5,093 nt of DNA from Dehalococcoidia bacterium (GCA_030691775.1 JAUYDN010000272.1:1-5093); one strand, 5' to 3'; counted from the stretch's first letter, positions 1-4,637 are shown. Notes: generated by a model not told the origin, from the letters alone. Numbers and translations: made by a program.

Positions 1-2
1 AG

Positions 3-155
3 TTCAACGTCCGGGTGCCGAAAACCCTGCACCGTAAGCTCGACCAGTTAGCGGAAAAAGAAGGCGTCAGCCTCAACCAGTTCCTTGTGTCGACACTCTC
101 TCACGCCGTAGGTCAAAGGGAGGCGCAGAAAGTTAAATCTCATCCGGTACGGTAA
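3..155 (+). CDS. HicB-type antitoxin, C-terminal part (5' end outside the window)
   Basis: An open frame runs in from the left edge and ends at TAA 153-155, leaving 50 codons. The peptide begins FNVRVPKTLHRKLDQLAEKE and continues GVSLNQFLVSTLSHAV. A beta strand with alternating residues (FNVRVP), a helix (LHRKLDQLAEKEG) and then VSLNQFLVSTL are typical of the Arc/HicB ribbon-helix-helix DNA-binding fold found at the C terminus of HicB antitoxins. HicB proteins usually pair an N-terminal degenerate RNase H-like domain that neutralises the HicA mRNA interferase with this DNA-binding domain, which represses the operon. The N-terminal half and any hicA partner lie outside the window, so the toxin-antitoxin role is inferred. 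A solitary RHH regulator is the alternative. The gene is on the same strand as the tRNA-tuf unit but is separated from it by 411 bp of repeats and promoter. Confidence 0.72.
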   Translation, partial: FNVRVPKTLHRKLDQLAEKEGVSLNQFLVSTLSHAVGQREAQKVKSHPVR

Positions 156-158
156 TCA

Positions 159-231
159 TAATAGTAATTCTATGTACAATTAGGTTTATAGTCGGGTAGC
201 AAATCGGTAGCAGAACATAGTTATTGTAAAG
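159..231 (+). repeat. 73-bp direct repeat, left copy
   Basis: This segment recurs 187 bp downstream at 346-418 with 70 of 73 positions identical. The three differences are transitions: G207/A394, A219/G406 and G226/A413. It starts 3 bp after the HicB stop codon and ends exactly where the 114-bp palindromic element begins. It contains the arms CTATGT (170-175) and ACATAG (215-220), which could close a stem-loop. No coding potential is seen. It may be a long target-site duplication or one unit of a 187-bp tandem duplication. Confidence 0.9.
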
Positions 232-345
232 ATTACATCTTGTAAGGTGGGTTAGTCCGGTTTCAAGGGGTGTCGGCTTTCAGATTTCGAGAGGACGTAA
301 CCCACCACAAATCGTCTTATGCAAACATGTTTATGCTCTGAGTAG
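232..345 (+). mobile_element. 114-bp palindromic MITE/REP-like element, copy 1
   Basis: This core is repeated in reverse complement at 3168-3281 with one difference (A245 against C3268 on the + strand, which reads as G in the element's orientation). Including 2 shared bases on each side, the match spans 118 bp (230-347) at 117/118. Inside it, GGTGGGTTAGTCC (246-258) and GGACGTAACCCACC (293-306) are inverted repeats differing by a single extra base, so the middle can fold into a long hairpin. A short palindrome AAACATGTTT (323-332) lies in the right part. No open reading frame is present, so any movement would need an enzyme acting in trans. Arms of the GGTGGGTTA type recall intergenic palindromic repeats seen in many bacteria (recollection, not searched). 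Confidence 0.8.
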
Positions 346-418
346 TAATAGTAATTCTATGTACAATTAGGTTTATAGTCGGGTAGCAAATCGATAGCAG
401 AACATGGTTATTATAAAG
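346..418 (+). repeat. 73-bp direct repeat, right copy
   Basis: This is the second copy of the 159-231 segment, starting immediately after the 114-bp element. Of the three transitions, A219 to G406 changes the inner arm from ACATAG to ACATGG, which still pairs with CTATGT through a G-U wobble in RNA. The remaining stretch up to the promoter (419-493) holds only a small hairpin at 449-467. Confidence 0.9.
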
Positions 419-448
419 TAAAAACTAGGTTTTTAGACAGAAAGTTGG

Positions 449-467
449 TCTGGTAGCGCATACCAGA
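449..467 (+). other. Small perfect hairpin upstream of the tRNA-tuf promoter
   Basis: TCTGGTA (449-455) and TACCAGA (461-467) are perfectly complementary around a 5-base loop and are followed by only three T residues. It could be a weak terminator for transcripts entering from the HicB side or an operator-like palindrome. The short T run makes a strong intrinsic terminator unlikely. It lies about 27 bp upstream of the -35 box. Confidence 0.35.
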
Positions 468-493
468 TTTAACAGTAGGTCAAGGCGCGGCAA

Positions 494-523
494 TTGACTT
501 TGACGTTTGAAACTCTATATAAT
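494..523 (+). promoter_or_regulatory. Sigma70-type promoter of the tRNA-tuf operon
   Basis: A TTGACT -35 box (494-499) and a consensus TATAAT -10 box (518-523) are 18 bp apart. Transcription would start near 530, about 35 bases before the first tRNA. A second TTGACG (500-505) overlaps but is only 12 bp from the -10 box and is not expected to be used. The strength and position suit a stable-RNA and translation-factor operon. No G+C-rich discriminator is evident after the -10 box. Confidence 0.7.
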
Positions 524-566
524 AAATGATTGTGCACTCTTAACATCCAGCGCATTTTGCTTTTCT

Positions 567-639
567 GCCCGAGTGGCGCAAGGGCAGCGCAACCGACTTG
601 TAATCGGTAGGTTAGTGGGTTCGATTCCCCTCTCGGGCT
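567..639 (+). tRNA. tRNA-Thr (anticodon TGT)
   Basis: The 73-nt cloverleaf has acceptor arms GCCCGAG and CTCGGGC, a GCGC/GCGC D stem, the anticodon stem ACCGA/TCGGT and the loop CTTGTAA with anticodon TGT, which reads ACA and related threonine codons. The discriminator base is T639, and CCA is not encoded. The T arm GTGGG-TTCGATT-CCCCT is weak: it has three G-C pairs, one U-C mismatch and one G-U pair. It is the first gene after the promoter, and only 31 bp separate it from tRNA-Tyr, so the two are likely cut from one precursor. The identity matches the first tRNA (thrU) of the E. coli tufB operon. Confidence 0.93.
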
Positions 640-670
640 GGGGAAGAACTCACGGACACACTGCCCGCGG

Positions 671-755
671 GGAGGGGTGCCGGAGTGGTTAATCGGAACA
701 GTCTGTAAAACTGTCGCCCTGACGGGCTACGCAGGTTCGAACCCTGCCCCCTCCA
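671..755 (+). tRNA. tRNA-Tyr (anticodon GTA), class II
   Basis: The acceptor GGAGGGG (671-677) pairs with CCCCTCC (748-754), and A755 is the discriminator. CCA is encoded directly after it (756-758). The anticodon stem ACAGT/ACTGT holds the loop CTGTAAA with anticodon GTA, which reads the tyrosine codons UAU and UAC. A long variable arm with a GCCC/GGGC stem marks a bacterial class II tRNA, and the T arm GCAGG-TTCGAAC-CCTGC is perfect. It is the second tRNA in the operon, as tyrU is in the E. coli tufB operon. It differs from both neighbouring tRNAs in encoding its own CCA end. Confidence 0.95.
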
Positions 756-774
756 CCATAACGTTAAACTGGTA

Positions 775-803
775 TTGGACGGCGTAATAAAAAACTGTAT
801 AAT
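775..803 (+). promoter_or_regulatory. Internal sigma70-type promoter for tRNA-Thr(GGT)-tuf
   Basis: TTGGAC (775-780) and TATAAT (798-803) are spaced by exactly 17 bp, giving a near-consensus promoter in the 63-bp gap between tRNA-Tyr and tRNA-Thr(GGT). Initiation near 810 would make a transcript that starts about 12 bases before the tRNA and continues into tuf. This would let tuf and the downstream genes be transcribed separately from the first two tRNAs. In the E. coli operon this position holds a glycine tRNA. Confidence 0.7.
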
Positions 804-821
804 AGACAAAGTGGAATAAAC

Positions 822-894
822 GCCCACATAGCTCAGTCGGTAGAGCACGTTCTTGGTAAGAACGGGGTCATCAGTTCGAATCTGATTGTGGGCT
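822..894 (+). tRNA. tRNA-Thr (anticodon GGT)
   Basis: The 73-nt cloverleaf has acceptor arms GCCCACA and TGTGGGC, the D stem GCTC/GAGC, the anticodon stem CGTTC/GAACG around TTGGTAA (anticodon GGT, reading ACC and ACU), the variable loop GGGTC and a perfect T arm ATCAG/CTGAT. The discriminator is T894, as in the other threonine tRNA here, and CCA is not encoded. Only 23 bases separate it from the tuf start codon, so release of the tRNA 3' end would create the 5' end of the tuf mRNA. It corresponds to thrT, which precedes tufB in E. coli. Confidence 0.95.
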
Positions 895-917
895 TGTAAT
901 CAAGAAGGGGGAATCAA

Positions 918-2123
918 ATGGCTAAACAGAAATTCGAAAGAACCAAACCGCACGTTAACGTGGGCACCATCGGTCACGTTGACCACGGCAAGACGACGCT
1001 GACAGCCGCAATCACTCTGGTGCTAAGTAAGCAGAGCGCTAAGGTAACGTTCCGGCCGTTCGATTCGATTGACAACGCACCGGAAGAAAAAGCCCGTGGT
1101 ATGACCATCGCCATCGCCCATATTGAATATGAGACTGTGAAACGTCATTATGCGCATATCGATTGTCCGGGCCACGCCGACTACATCAAGAACATGATTA
1201 CCGGTGCCGCACAGATGGATGGCGCTATCCTCGTCGTCAGCGCACCGGACGGCCCGATGCCACAGACCCGTGAGCATGTCCTGCTGGCGCGCCAGGTGAA
1301 TGTGCCCTATATCGTTGTCGCGCTGAACAAGGTCGACCTGATGGAGGACGAGGAGCTTCTGCAACTGGTAGAAATGGAACTCAGAGACCTGCTCACCAAG
1401 TACCAGTTCCCGGGCGATAAGGTACCCATGGTCAGGGTAAGCGCCCTGAAAGCACTGGAATGCGGTTGTGGCAAGCGTGAGTGCCAGTGGTGCGGCGGTA
1501 TCCTCAAATTAATGGATGCCGTTGATGATTATATCCCGATGCCTGTTCGGGCTAAAGACCAGCCGTTCCTGATGGCGGTGGAAGATGTTTTCAGCATCAA
1601 GGGCCGCGGCACGGTGCCCACTGGCAGGGTAGAGCGCGGGGTTATCAAAGGCGGTGATGAGGTTGAAATCGTCGGCCTGCACCATGAACCGAAAAAGGTG
1701 GTCGCCACCAGCCTGGAAATGTTCCACAAAATCCTGGACTATGCAGAACCCGGCGATGCCGTCGGCGTGCTCCTGCGCGGTGTCGAGCGTGAGGATATAG
1801 AAAGAGGGCAGGTGCTTGCCGCGCCCGGTTCCATCAAACCGCATACCTATGCCGAGTCACAGGTTTACGTGCTGAGCAAGGATGAAGGCGGCCGACACAC
1901 CCCGTTCTTCAATGGCTACAAACCGCAGTTCTACATCCGGACCACGGATGTGACGGGAAGCATCGAGCTACCTGAAGGCGTGGAAATGGTCATGCCCGGC
2001 GATAATATCAATATGAAAATTAAGCTTATCTACCCCGTAGCACTTGAACCCGGCATGAAGTTCTCCATCCGCGAAGGCGGCAGGACCGTGGGTGCCGGTA
2101 CGGTAATTAAGATAATCGAGTAA
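918..2123 (+). CDS. tuf: Elongation factor Tu (EF-Tu)
   Basis: EF-Tu is the cytoplasmic GTPase that carries aminoacyl-tRNA to the ribosomal A site. The 401-residue protein is full length. It has the P-loop GHVDHGKT (19-26), the switch I motif RGMTI (60-64), DCPGH (82-86), NKVD (137-140) and SAL (175-177), followed by the two beta-barrel domains (GRGTVPTGRVERG in domain 2, KFSIREGGRTVGAG near the C terminus). The ATG at 918 follows AAGGGGG at a 6-base spacing. An unusual insert after residue 181, CGCGKRECQWCGG, has cysteines at 182, 184, 189 and 192 in a possible metal-binding knuckle. I recall similar inserts in Dehalococcoidia EF-Tu. tuf follows tRNA-Thr(GGT) directly and leads the protein-coding part of the operon. 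The identity is certain; the role of the insert is unknown. Confidence 0.98.
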   Translation: MAKQKFERTKPHVNVGTIGHVDHGKTTLTAAITLVLSKQSAKVTFRPFDSIDNAPEEKARGMTIAIAHIEYETVKRHYAHIDCPGHADYIKNMITGAAQMDGAILVVSAPDGPMPQTREHVLLARQVNVPYIVVALNKVDLMEDEELLQLVEMELRDLLTKYQFPGDKVPMVRVSALKALECGCGKRECQWCGGILKLMDAVDDYIPMPVRAKDQPFLMAVEDVFSIKGRGTVPTGRVERGVIKGGDEVEIVGLHHEPKKVVATSLEMFHKILDYAEPGDAVGVLLRGVEREDIERGQVLAAPGSIKPHTYAESQVYVLSKDEGGRHTPFFNGYKPQFYIRTTDVTGSIELPEGVEMVMPGDNINMKIKLIYPVALEPGMKFSIREGGRTVGAGTVIKIIE

Positions 2124-2125
2124 AA

Positions 2126-2290
2126 ATGGCAAAGAGCGAAAATAGAGTTATCATTACCCTTGCCTGTACGGAGTGCAAGGAACGGACATACACGACATCC
2201 AAGAACAAGCGGAATGACTCCGGCCGGCTGGAGCTGAACAAGTATTGCCCGCGTTGTCACGCGCACAAGCTCCACCGCGAGGTCAGATAA
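2126..2290 (+). CDS. rpmG: 50S ribosomal protein L33 (zinc-ribbon, C+ type)
   Basis: This 54-residue protein begins MAKSENRVIITLACTECKER and ends CPRCHAHKLHREVR. Its length, the conserved N-terminal pattern, the KNKRNDSGRLELNKYCP segment and the basic C terminus identify ribosomal protein L33 of the large subunit. Two CxxC pairs (Cys14/Cys17 and Cys41/Cys44) form the zinc-binding ribbon of the C+ paralogue; cysteine-free L33 variants occur when zinc is scarce. The start codon lies 2 bp after the tuf stop codon with no clear Shine-Dalgarno sequence apart from the GAG in the tuf tail, so translation is probably coupled to tuf. rpmG before secE-nusG is a common arrangement in Gram-positive bacteria and Chloroflexota. 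The gene is easily missed because of its small size. Confidence 0.95.
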   Translation: MAKSENRVIITLACTECKERTYTTSKNKRNDSGRLELNKYCPRCHAHKLHREVR

Positions 2291-2307
2291 CGTTTAAGAG
2301 GTCATAA

Positions 2308-2538
2308 ATGCCCCAGGCAGTCAAGCAGGCTGGTCAGGTTACTAAACCCAGAAATGCCATTGCCGCCTTCTTCAGCGATACCATCGCGGAAATGAAGAAG
2401 GTGACCTGGCTTTCCCGCCGGGAGATGGCATATCTTACCGGGCTTGTCCTTATCGTTGCCATATCGGCGGGTATCGTCCTGGGGCTGATTGACTTTGGCT
2501 TCAGCGAACTTATCAGTAAGCTCTTTCTCGGCGGTTAG
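2308..2538 (+). CDS. secE: Preprotein translocase subunit SecE
   Basis: SecE is the small essential membrane subunit that clamps SecY in the Sec translocon of the cytoplasmic membrane. The 76-residue protein has the single-span architecture found in most bacteria. A polar N terminus (1-20) leads to an amphipathic helix (about 21-31), then the conserved KKVTWLSRRE motif (30-39) and one hydrophobic span (about 41-61), with a short tail ending FLGG. The ATG follows AAGAGGT (2296-2302) at a good distance. It sits between rpmG (17 bp upstream) and nusG (9 bp downstream), which is the typical secE-nusG pairing. The three-span form of E. coli is not seen here. Confidence rests on motif, size and context. 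Confidence 0.95.
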   Translation: MPQAVKQAGQVTKPRNAIAAFFSDTIAEMKKVTWLSRREMAYLTGLVLIVAISAGIVLGLIDFGFSELISKLFLGG

Positions 2539-2547
2539 GTGAAGGTC

Positions 2548-3147
2548 ATGGCAGGTAACGAAAAGGAACGCCAGAAAGCAAGCTCCACATCACCATCCTC
2601 TGCAAAAGTAGTTGTGGCAGAACCGAAAAAGGAATGGTATGCTATCCATACTTATTCCGGCTACGAAGAGCGGGTGAAGAAAAACCTGGAACAACGCATC
2701 AAGTCCATGGATGCCGGCGATGAAGTTACCCAGGTAATCATCCCTACTGAAGAAGAGGTGGAAATTAAGAGCGGGCAGAAGCGAAACATCCAGCGCAAGA
2801 TTTTACCCGGCTACGTCCTGGTGGAAATGAAGATGACGGATAAAAGCTGGGCAATTGTGCGGAACACGCCCAATGTCACCGGCTTCGTAGGTAGTGCCGG
2901 CAAGCCCGTGCCTTTGAAACAGGAAGAGGTCGACCAGATACTCAAGCAGATGCGCGCGGAGACACCCAAGATTAAAATCGGCTTCAAAGAGGGGCAGAGC
3001 GTACGTGTCACGGACGGTCCCTTTACCGATTTCGTGGGCATCGTGGATGAAGTGGAAACGGGGAAAGGCAAGGTCAAAGTCCTGCTCTCCCTCTTCGGGC
3101 GCGATACTCCGGTAGAGCTTGATATTCTCCAGGTTGAAAAACTTTAG
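2548..3147 (+). CDS. nusG: Transcription termination/antitermination factor NusG
   Basis: NusG binds RNA polymerase through its NGN domain and contacts Rho or ribosomal protein S10 through its KOW domain, linking transcription with termination or translation. With the ATG at 2548 the protein has 199 residues. The NGN domain covers about 28-138, with EWYAIHTYSGYEERVKKNLE at its start and KILPGYVLVEM at 84-94; the KOW domain covers about 147-199 (GQSVRVTDGPFTDFVG, then LLSLFGRDTPVEL). The first 27 residues are polar and rich in Ser, Lys and Ala, a non-conserved extension. A GTG at 2539 would add three residues, but AGGTGA (2537-2542) lies 5 bases before the ATG, which favours 2548. The stop codon is followed after 2 bp by the second repeat complex, which parts nusG from rplK. 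Confidence 0.96.
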   Translation: MAGNEKERQKASSTSPSSAKVVVAEPKKEWYAIHTYSGYEERVKKNLEQRIKSMDAGDEVTQVIIPTEEEVEIKSGQKRNIQRKILPGYVLVEMKMTDKSWAIVRNTPNVTGFVGSAGKPVPLKQEEVDQILKQMRAETPKIKIGFKEGQSVRVTDGPFTDFVGIVDEVETGKGKVKVLLSLFGRDTPVELDILQVEKL

Positions 3148-3149
3148 TG

Positions 3150-3167
3150 CTGGTATCATGTTACATA
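3150..3167 (+). repeat. 18-bp direct repeat flanking element copy 2, left
   Basis: CTGGTATCATGTTACATA occurs here and again, without any mismatch, at 3282-3299 on the far side of the inverted 114-bp element. It begins 2 bp after the nusG stop codon. Read in the element's orientation the repeat starts TA and ends AG, as does the 73-bp repeat around copy 1. It is best read as a target-site duplication of unusual length. Confidence 0.9.
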
Positions 3168-3281
3168 CTACTCAGAGCATAAACATGTTTGCATAAGACG
3201 ATTTGTGGTGGGTTACGTCCTCTCGAAATCTGAAAGCCGACACCCCTTGAAACCGGACTAACCCACCCTACAAGATGTAAT
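3168..3281 (-). mobile_element. 114-bp palindromic MITE/REP-like element, copy 2 (inverted)
   Basis: This is the reverse complement of 232-345 with one mismatch in 114 bp. The inverted arms lie at 3207-3220 (GGTGGGTTACGTCC) and 3255-3267 (GGACTAACCCACC). It has no reading frame. It fills the gap where many bacteria have only a short spacer between nusG and rplK, and the hairpin in its middle could affect read-through from nusG into rplK. Its two ends abut the 18-bp direct repeats exactly. Confidence 0.8.
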
Positions 3282-3299
3282 CTGGTATCATGTTACATA
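3282..3299 (+). repeat. 18-bp direct repeat flanking element copy 2, right
   Basis: This is an exact second copy of 3150-3167. Its last bases also take part in a small potential stem, ATAAGC (3297-3302) with GCTTAT (3309-3314), around a T-rich loop. Confidence 0.9.
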
Positions 3300-3315
3300 A
3301 GCTTTTTCGCTTATC

Positions 3316-3337
3316 GCACAGGCGGGGACGCCTGTGC
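3316..3337 (+). other. Perfect 9-bp GC-rich hairpin between nusG and rplK
   Basis: GCACAGGCG (3316-3324) and CGCCTGTGC (3329-3337) pair perfectly around GGGA. No T tract follows, so an ordinary intrinsic terminator is unlikely on the + strand. The string CAGGCGGGGACGCCTGTG resembles a REP-like palindrome I recall from many environmental genomes. It could also stabilise a processed mRNA end between nusG and rplK. Confidence 0.6.
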
Positions 3338-3375
3338 CACCAATATAAAGAATAAGAGTTACTTGGTACTGGCAA

Positions 3376-3410
3376 TCAGTGTTAACCCCGGGATAAGGGG
3401 TGAGAACTGA
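3376..3410 (+). promoter_or_regulatory. Possible structured leader of rplK-rplA (candidate L1 control site)
   Basis: TCAGT (3376-3380) pairs with ACTGA (3406-3410), and ACCCC (3385-3389) with GGGGT (3397-3401). The two helices are separated by a GTTA/GAGA internal loop. In many bacteria L1 represses rplKA by binding a two-helix mRNA leader that mimics its 23S rRNA site, and a helix-loop-helix 43 bases before the rplK start is in the right place. I cannot show that the L1 recognition bases are present. CAGT (3377-3380) can instead pair with ACTG at 3368-3371, giving an alternative fold. I found no convincing promoter in 3285-3450, so read-through from nusG is assumed. Confidence 0.35.
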
Positions 3411-3452
3411 CAGGTGCAGGCTAATAGCCGATAGCTATTTAAGGAGAGAGGT

Positions 3453-3878
3453 GTGGCTAAGAAAGTAGTGGCGATAGTTAAATTACAGATACCGGCTGGC
3501 AAAGCTAACCCGGCACCCCCGGTGGGTCCGGCGCTTGGTCAGCATGGCATCAATATTATGGGCTTCTGCAAAGAGTACAACGAGCGTACCGCGTCTATGG
3601 CAGGGACGATAGTGCCGGCGGAAATCACCGTTTTCGAGGACCGGAGCTTTACGTTCGTCACCAAGACTCCCCCCGCCGCCGACCTGCTGAAAAAAGCGCT
3701 CAGTATCGAGAAGGGTTCCGGCGCGGCGGGAAAGCAACCGGTTGGCGTTCTTCCCAGGGCTAAACTCACTGAAATTGCGAAGCTAAAGTCGAAAGACCTG
3801 AACGCCCGCTCGCTGGAAGCCGCAGAGCGCATCGTTGCGGGCACCGCCCGTAGTATGGGAATCGAGATAGAAAAATGA
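3453..3878 (+). CDS. rplK: 50S ribosomal protein L11
   Basis: L11 binds the GTPase-associated centre of 23S rRNA in the large subunit, where elongation factors act, and is the classic partner of thiostrepton-type antibiotics. The 141-residue length is standard. The N-terminal domain contains the proline-rich switch segment NPAPPVGPALGQHGINIMGF (19-38), and the C-terminal rRNA-binding domain ends with the family signature RIVAGTARSMGIEI (126-139). The start codon is GTG, preceded by AAGGAG (3441-3446) at 6 bases. A small stem, AATAGC/GCTATT (3423-3439), sits directly before that ribosome-binding site. The stop codon overlaps the rplA start as ATGA, so the two are translationally coupled. A 305-bp gap with repeats separates it from nusG. 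Confidence 0.98.
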   Translation: MAKKVVAIVKLQIPAGKANPAPPVGPALGQHGINIMGFCKEYNERTASMAGTIVPAEITVFEDRSFTFVTKTPPAADLLKKALSIEKGSGAAGKQPVGVLPRAKLTEIAKLKSKDLNARSLEAAERIVAGTARSMGIEIEK

Positions 3879-4588
3879 AAGAACACGGCAAACGTTATCA
3901 GACGGCAGTAAAAGAACTGGATAAAACAAAGGCATTTACACCCGAAGAGGCAGTGGAAGCGGTAAAGAAAGCCGCTACTACCAAGTTCGATGAGACGGTA
4001 GAGCTGCATCTGCGGATGGGGCTCGACCCGCGTAACTCGGCACAGCAGGTGCGCGGTGTTGCCCTGCTCCCGTACGGACTCGGTAAGCAGGTGCGGGTAC
4101 TCGTCTTCGCGCAGGGTGAAGCGGCGCGCATCGCCGAGACCTCCGGCGCCGATTTTGTCGGCGCGGATGACCTGGTCAAGAAAATCGAAGAGGGCTGGAC
4201 GGAGTTCGATATCGCCATCGCCACGCCCGATATGATGAGTAAGGTCGGTAAACTGGGCAGGGTGCTGGGCAGAAAGGGCTTGATGCCCAATCCCAAGTCA
4301 GGCACTGTCGTACCTACCGGCGACCTTGCCCGCGTCCTCCAGGATGCGCGTAAAGGGCGGGTCGAATTCAAACTCGACCGCACGGCTATTATCCATACCG
4401 TTGTTGGTAAAGCTTCTTTTGAAAAAGAGAAGTTGCTCGGCAATCTCACCGCCATCGTAGAGGCAATTGTCAAAGCCAGACCTTCCGGGGCAAAGGGACA
4501 GTATATCCGCACCGCTTACCTCACCAGCTCGATGGGTCCCAGTATAAAGCTGGACGTGAAAACGACCCAGGAGCTTACCGCAAGTTAA
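3875..4588 (+). CDS. rplA: 50S ribosomal protein L1
   Basis: L1 forms the mobile stalk of the large subunit that helps release deacylated tRNA from the E site, and it commonly represses its own operon by binding the rplK leader. The protein has 237 residues, normal for bacterial L1. The outer domain carries the signature IATPDMMSKVGKLGRVLGRK (115-134) followed by GLMPNPKSGTV (135-145). The two-part first domain is marked by KFDETVELHLRMGLDPR near the N terminus and TSSMGPSIKLD (217-227) near the C terminus. The ATG at 3875 overlaps the rplK stop codon by 4 bases. No strong ribosome-binding site precedes it (GAGATAG at best), which supports coupling to rplK. A hairpin terminator follows within 3 bp of the stop codon. 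Confidence 0.98.
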   Translation: MKEHGKRYQTAVKELDKTKAFTPEEAVEAVKKAATTKFDETVELHLRMGLDPRNSAQQVRGVALLPYGLGKQVRVLVFAQGEAARIAETSGADFVGADDLVKKIEEGWTEFDIAIATPDMMSKVGKLGRVLGRKGLMPNPKSGTVVPTGDLARVLQDARKGRVEFKLDRTAIIHTVVGKASFEKEKLLGNLTAIVEAIVKARPSGAKGQYIRTAYLTSSMGPSIKLDVKTTQELTAS

Positions 4589-4590
4589 AC

Positions 4591-4625
4591 ACTCCGCCCC
4601 GATAGCAATATCGGGGCGAGTTGTT
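4591..4625 (+). terminator. Intrinsic terminator after rplA
   Basis: CGCCCCGATA (4595-4604) and TATCGGGGCG (4609-4618) pair perfectly around GCAA. The stem can be extended by ACT/AGT (4591-4593 with 4619-4621) if C4594 bulges. It is followed by TTGTTT, a short T-rich run. The position just after the rplA stop codon and the stem strength make a Rho-independent terminator the best reading, although the weak T tract could allow some read-through. Confidence 0.75.
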
Positions 4626-4637
4626 TCCCGAGTTAAG

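Noticed and set aside
159..418. CRISPR array
   Set aside because: There are only two repeats of 73 bp with one 114-bp intervening unit, and that unit recurs elsewhere in inverted form between a different repeat, so it is not a spacer.
507..848. Open frames over the tRNA cluster on both strands (61 aa at 507-692 +, 78 aa at 612-848 -)
   Set aside because: They run through clear tRNA genes and promoters and have no recognisable protein features.
1023..1844. Reverse-strand frames inside tuf
   Set aside because: They are antisense shadows of a highly conserved EF-Tu gene, with no family resemblance or ribosome-binding sites.
2030..2275. 81-aa reverse-strand frame over the tuf end and rpmG
   Set aside because: The + strand encodes a clear L33 protein here with two CxxC pairs; the antisense frame is incidental.
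2539..2547. GTG start for nusG at 2539
   Set aside because: AGGTGA is correctly spaced for the ATG at 2548, while the GTG directly abuts the secE stop codon with no suitable ribosome-binding site. The difference is only three residues.
3247..3281. Promoter for rplK inside element copy 2 (TTGAAA with TGTAAT or TACAAG)
   Set aside because: The spacing is 23 bp for the better -10 box, and the 16-bp alternative has a poor -10 box.
3344..3349. TATAAA as a -10 box for rplK
   Set aside because: No acceptable -35 box lies 16-18 bp upstream; the region there is the GC-rich hairpin.
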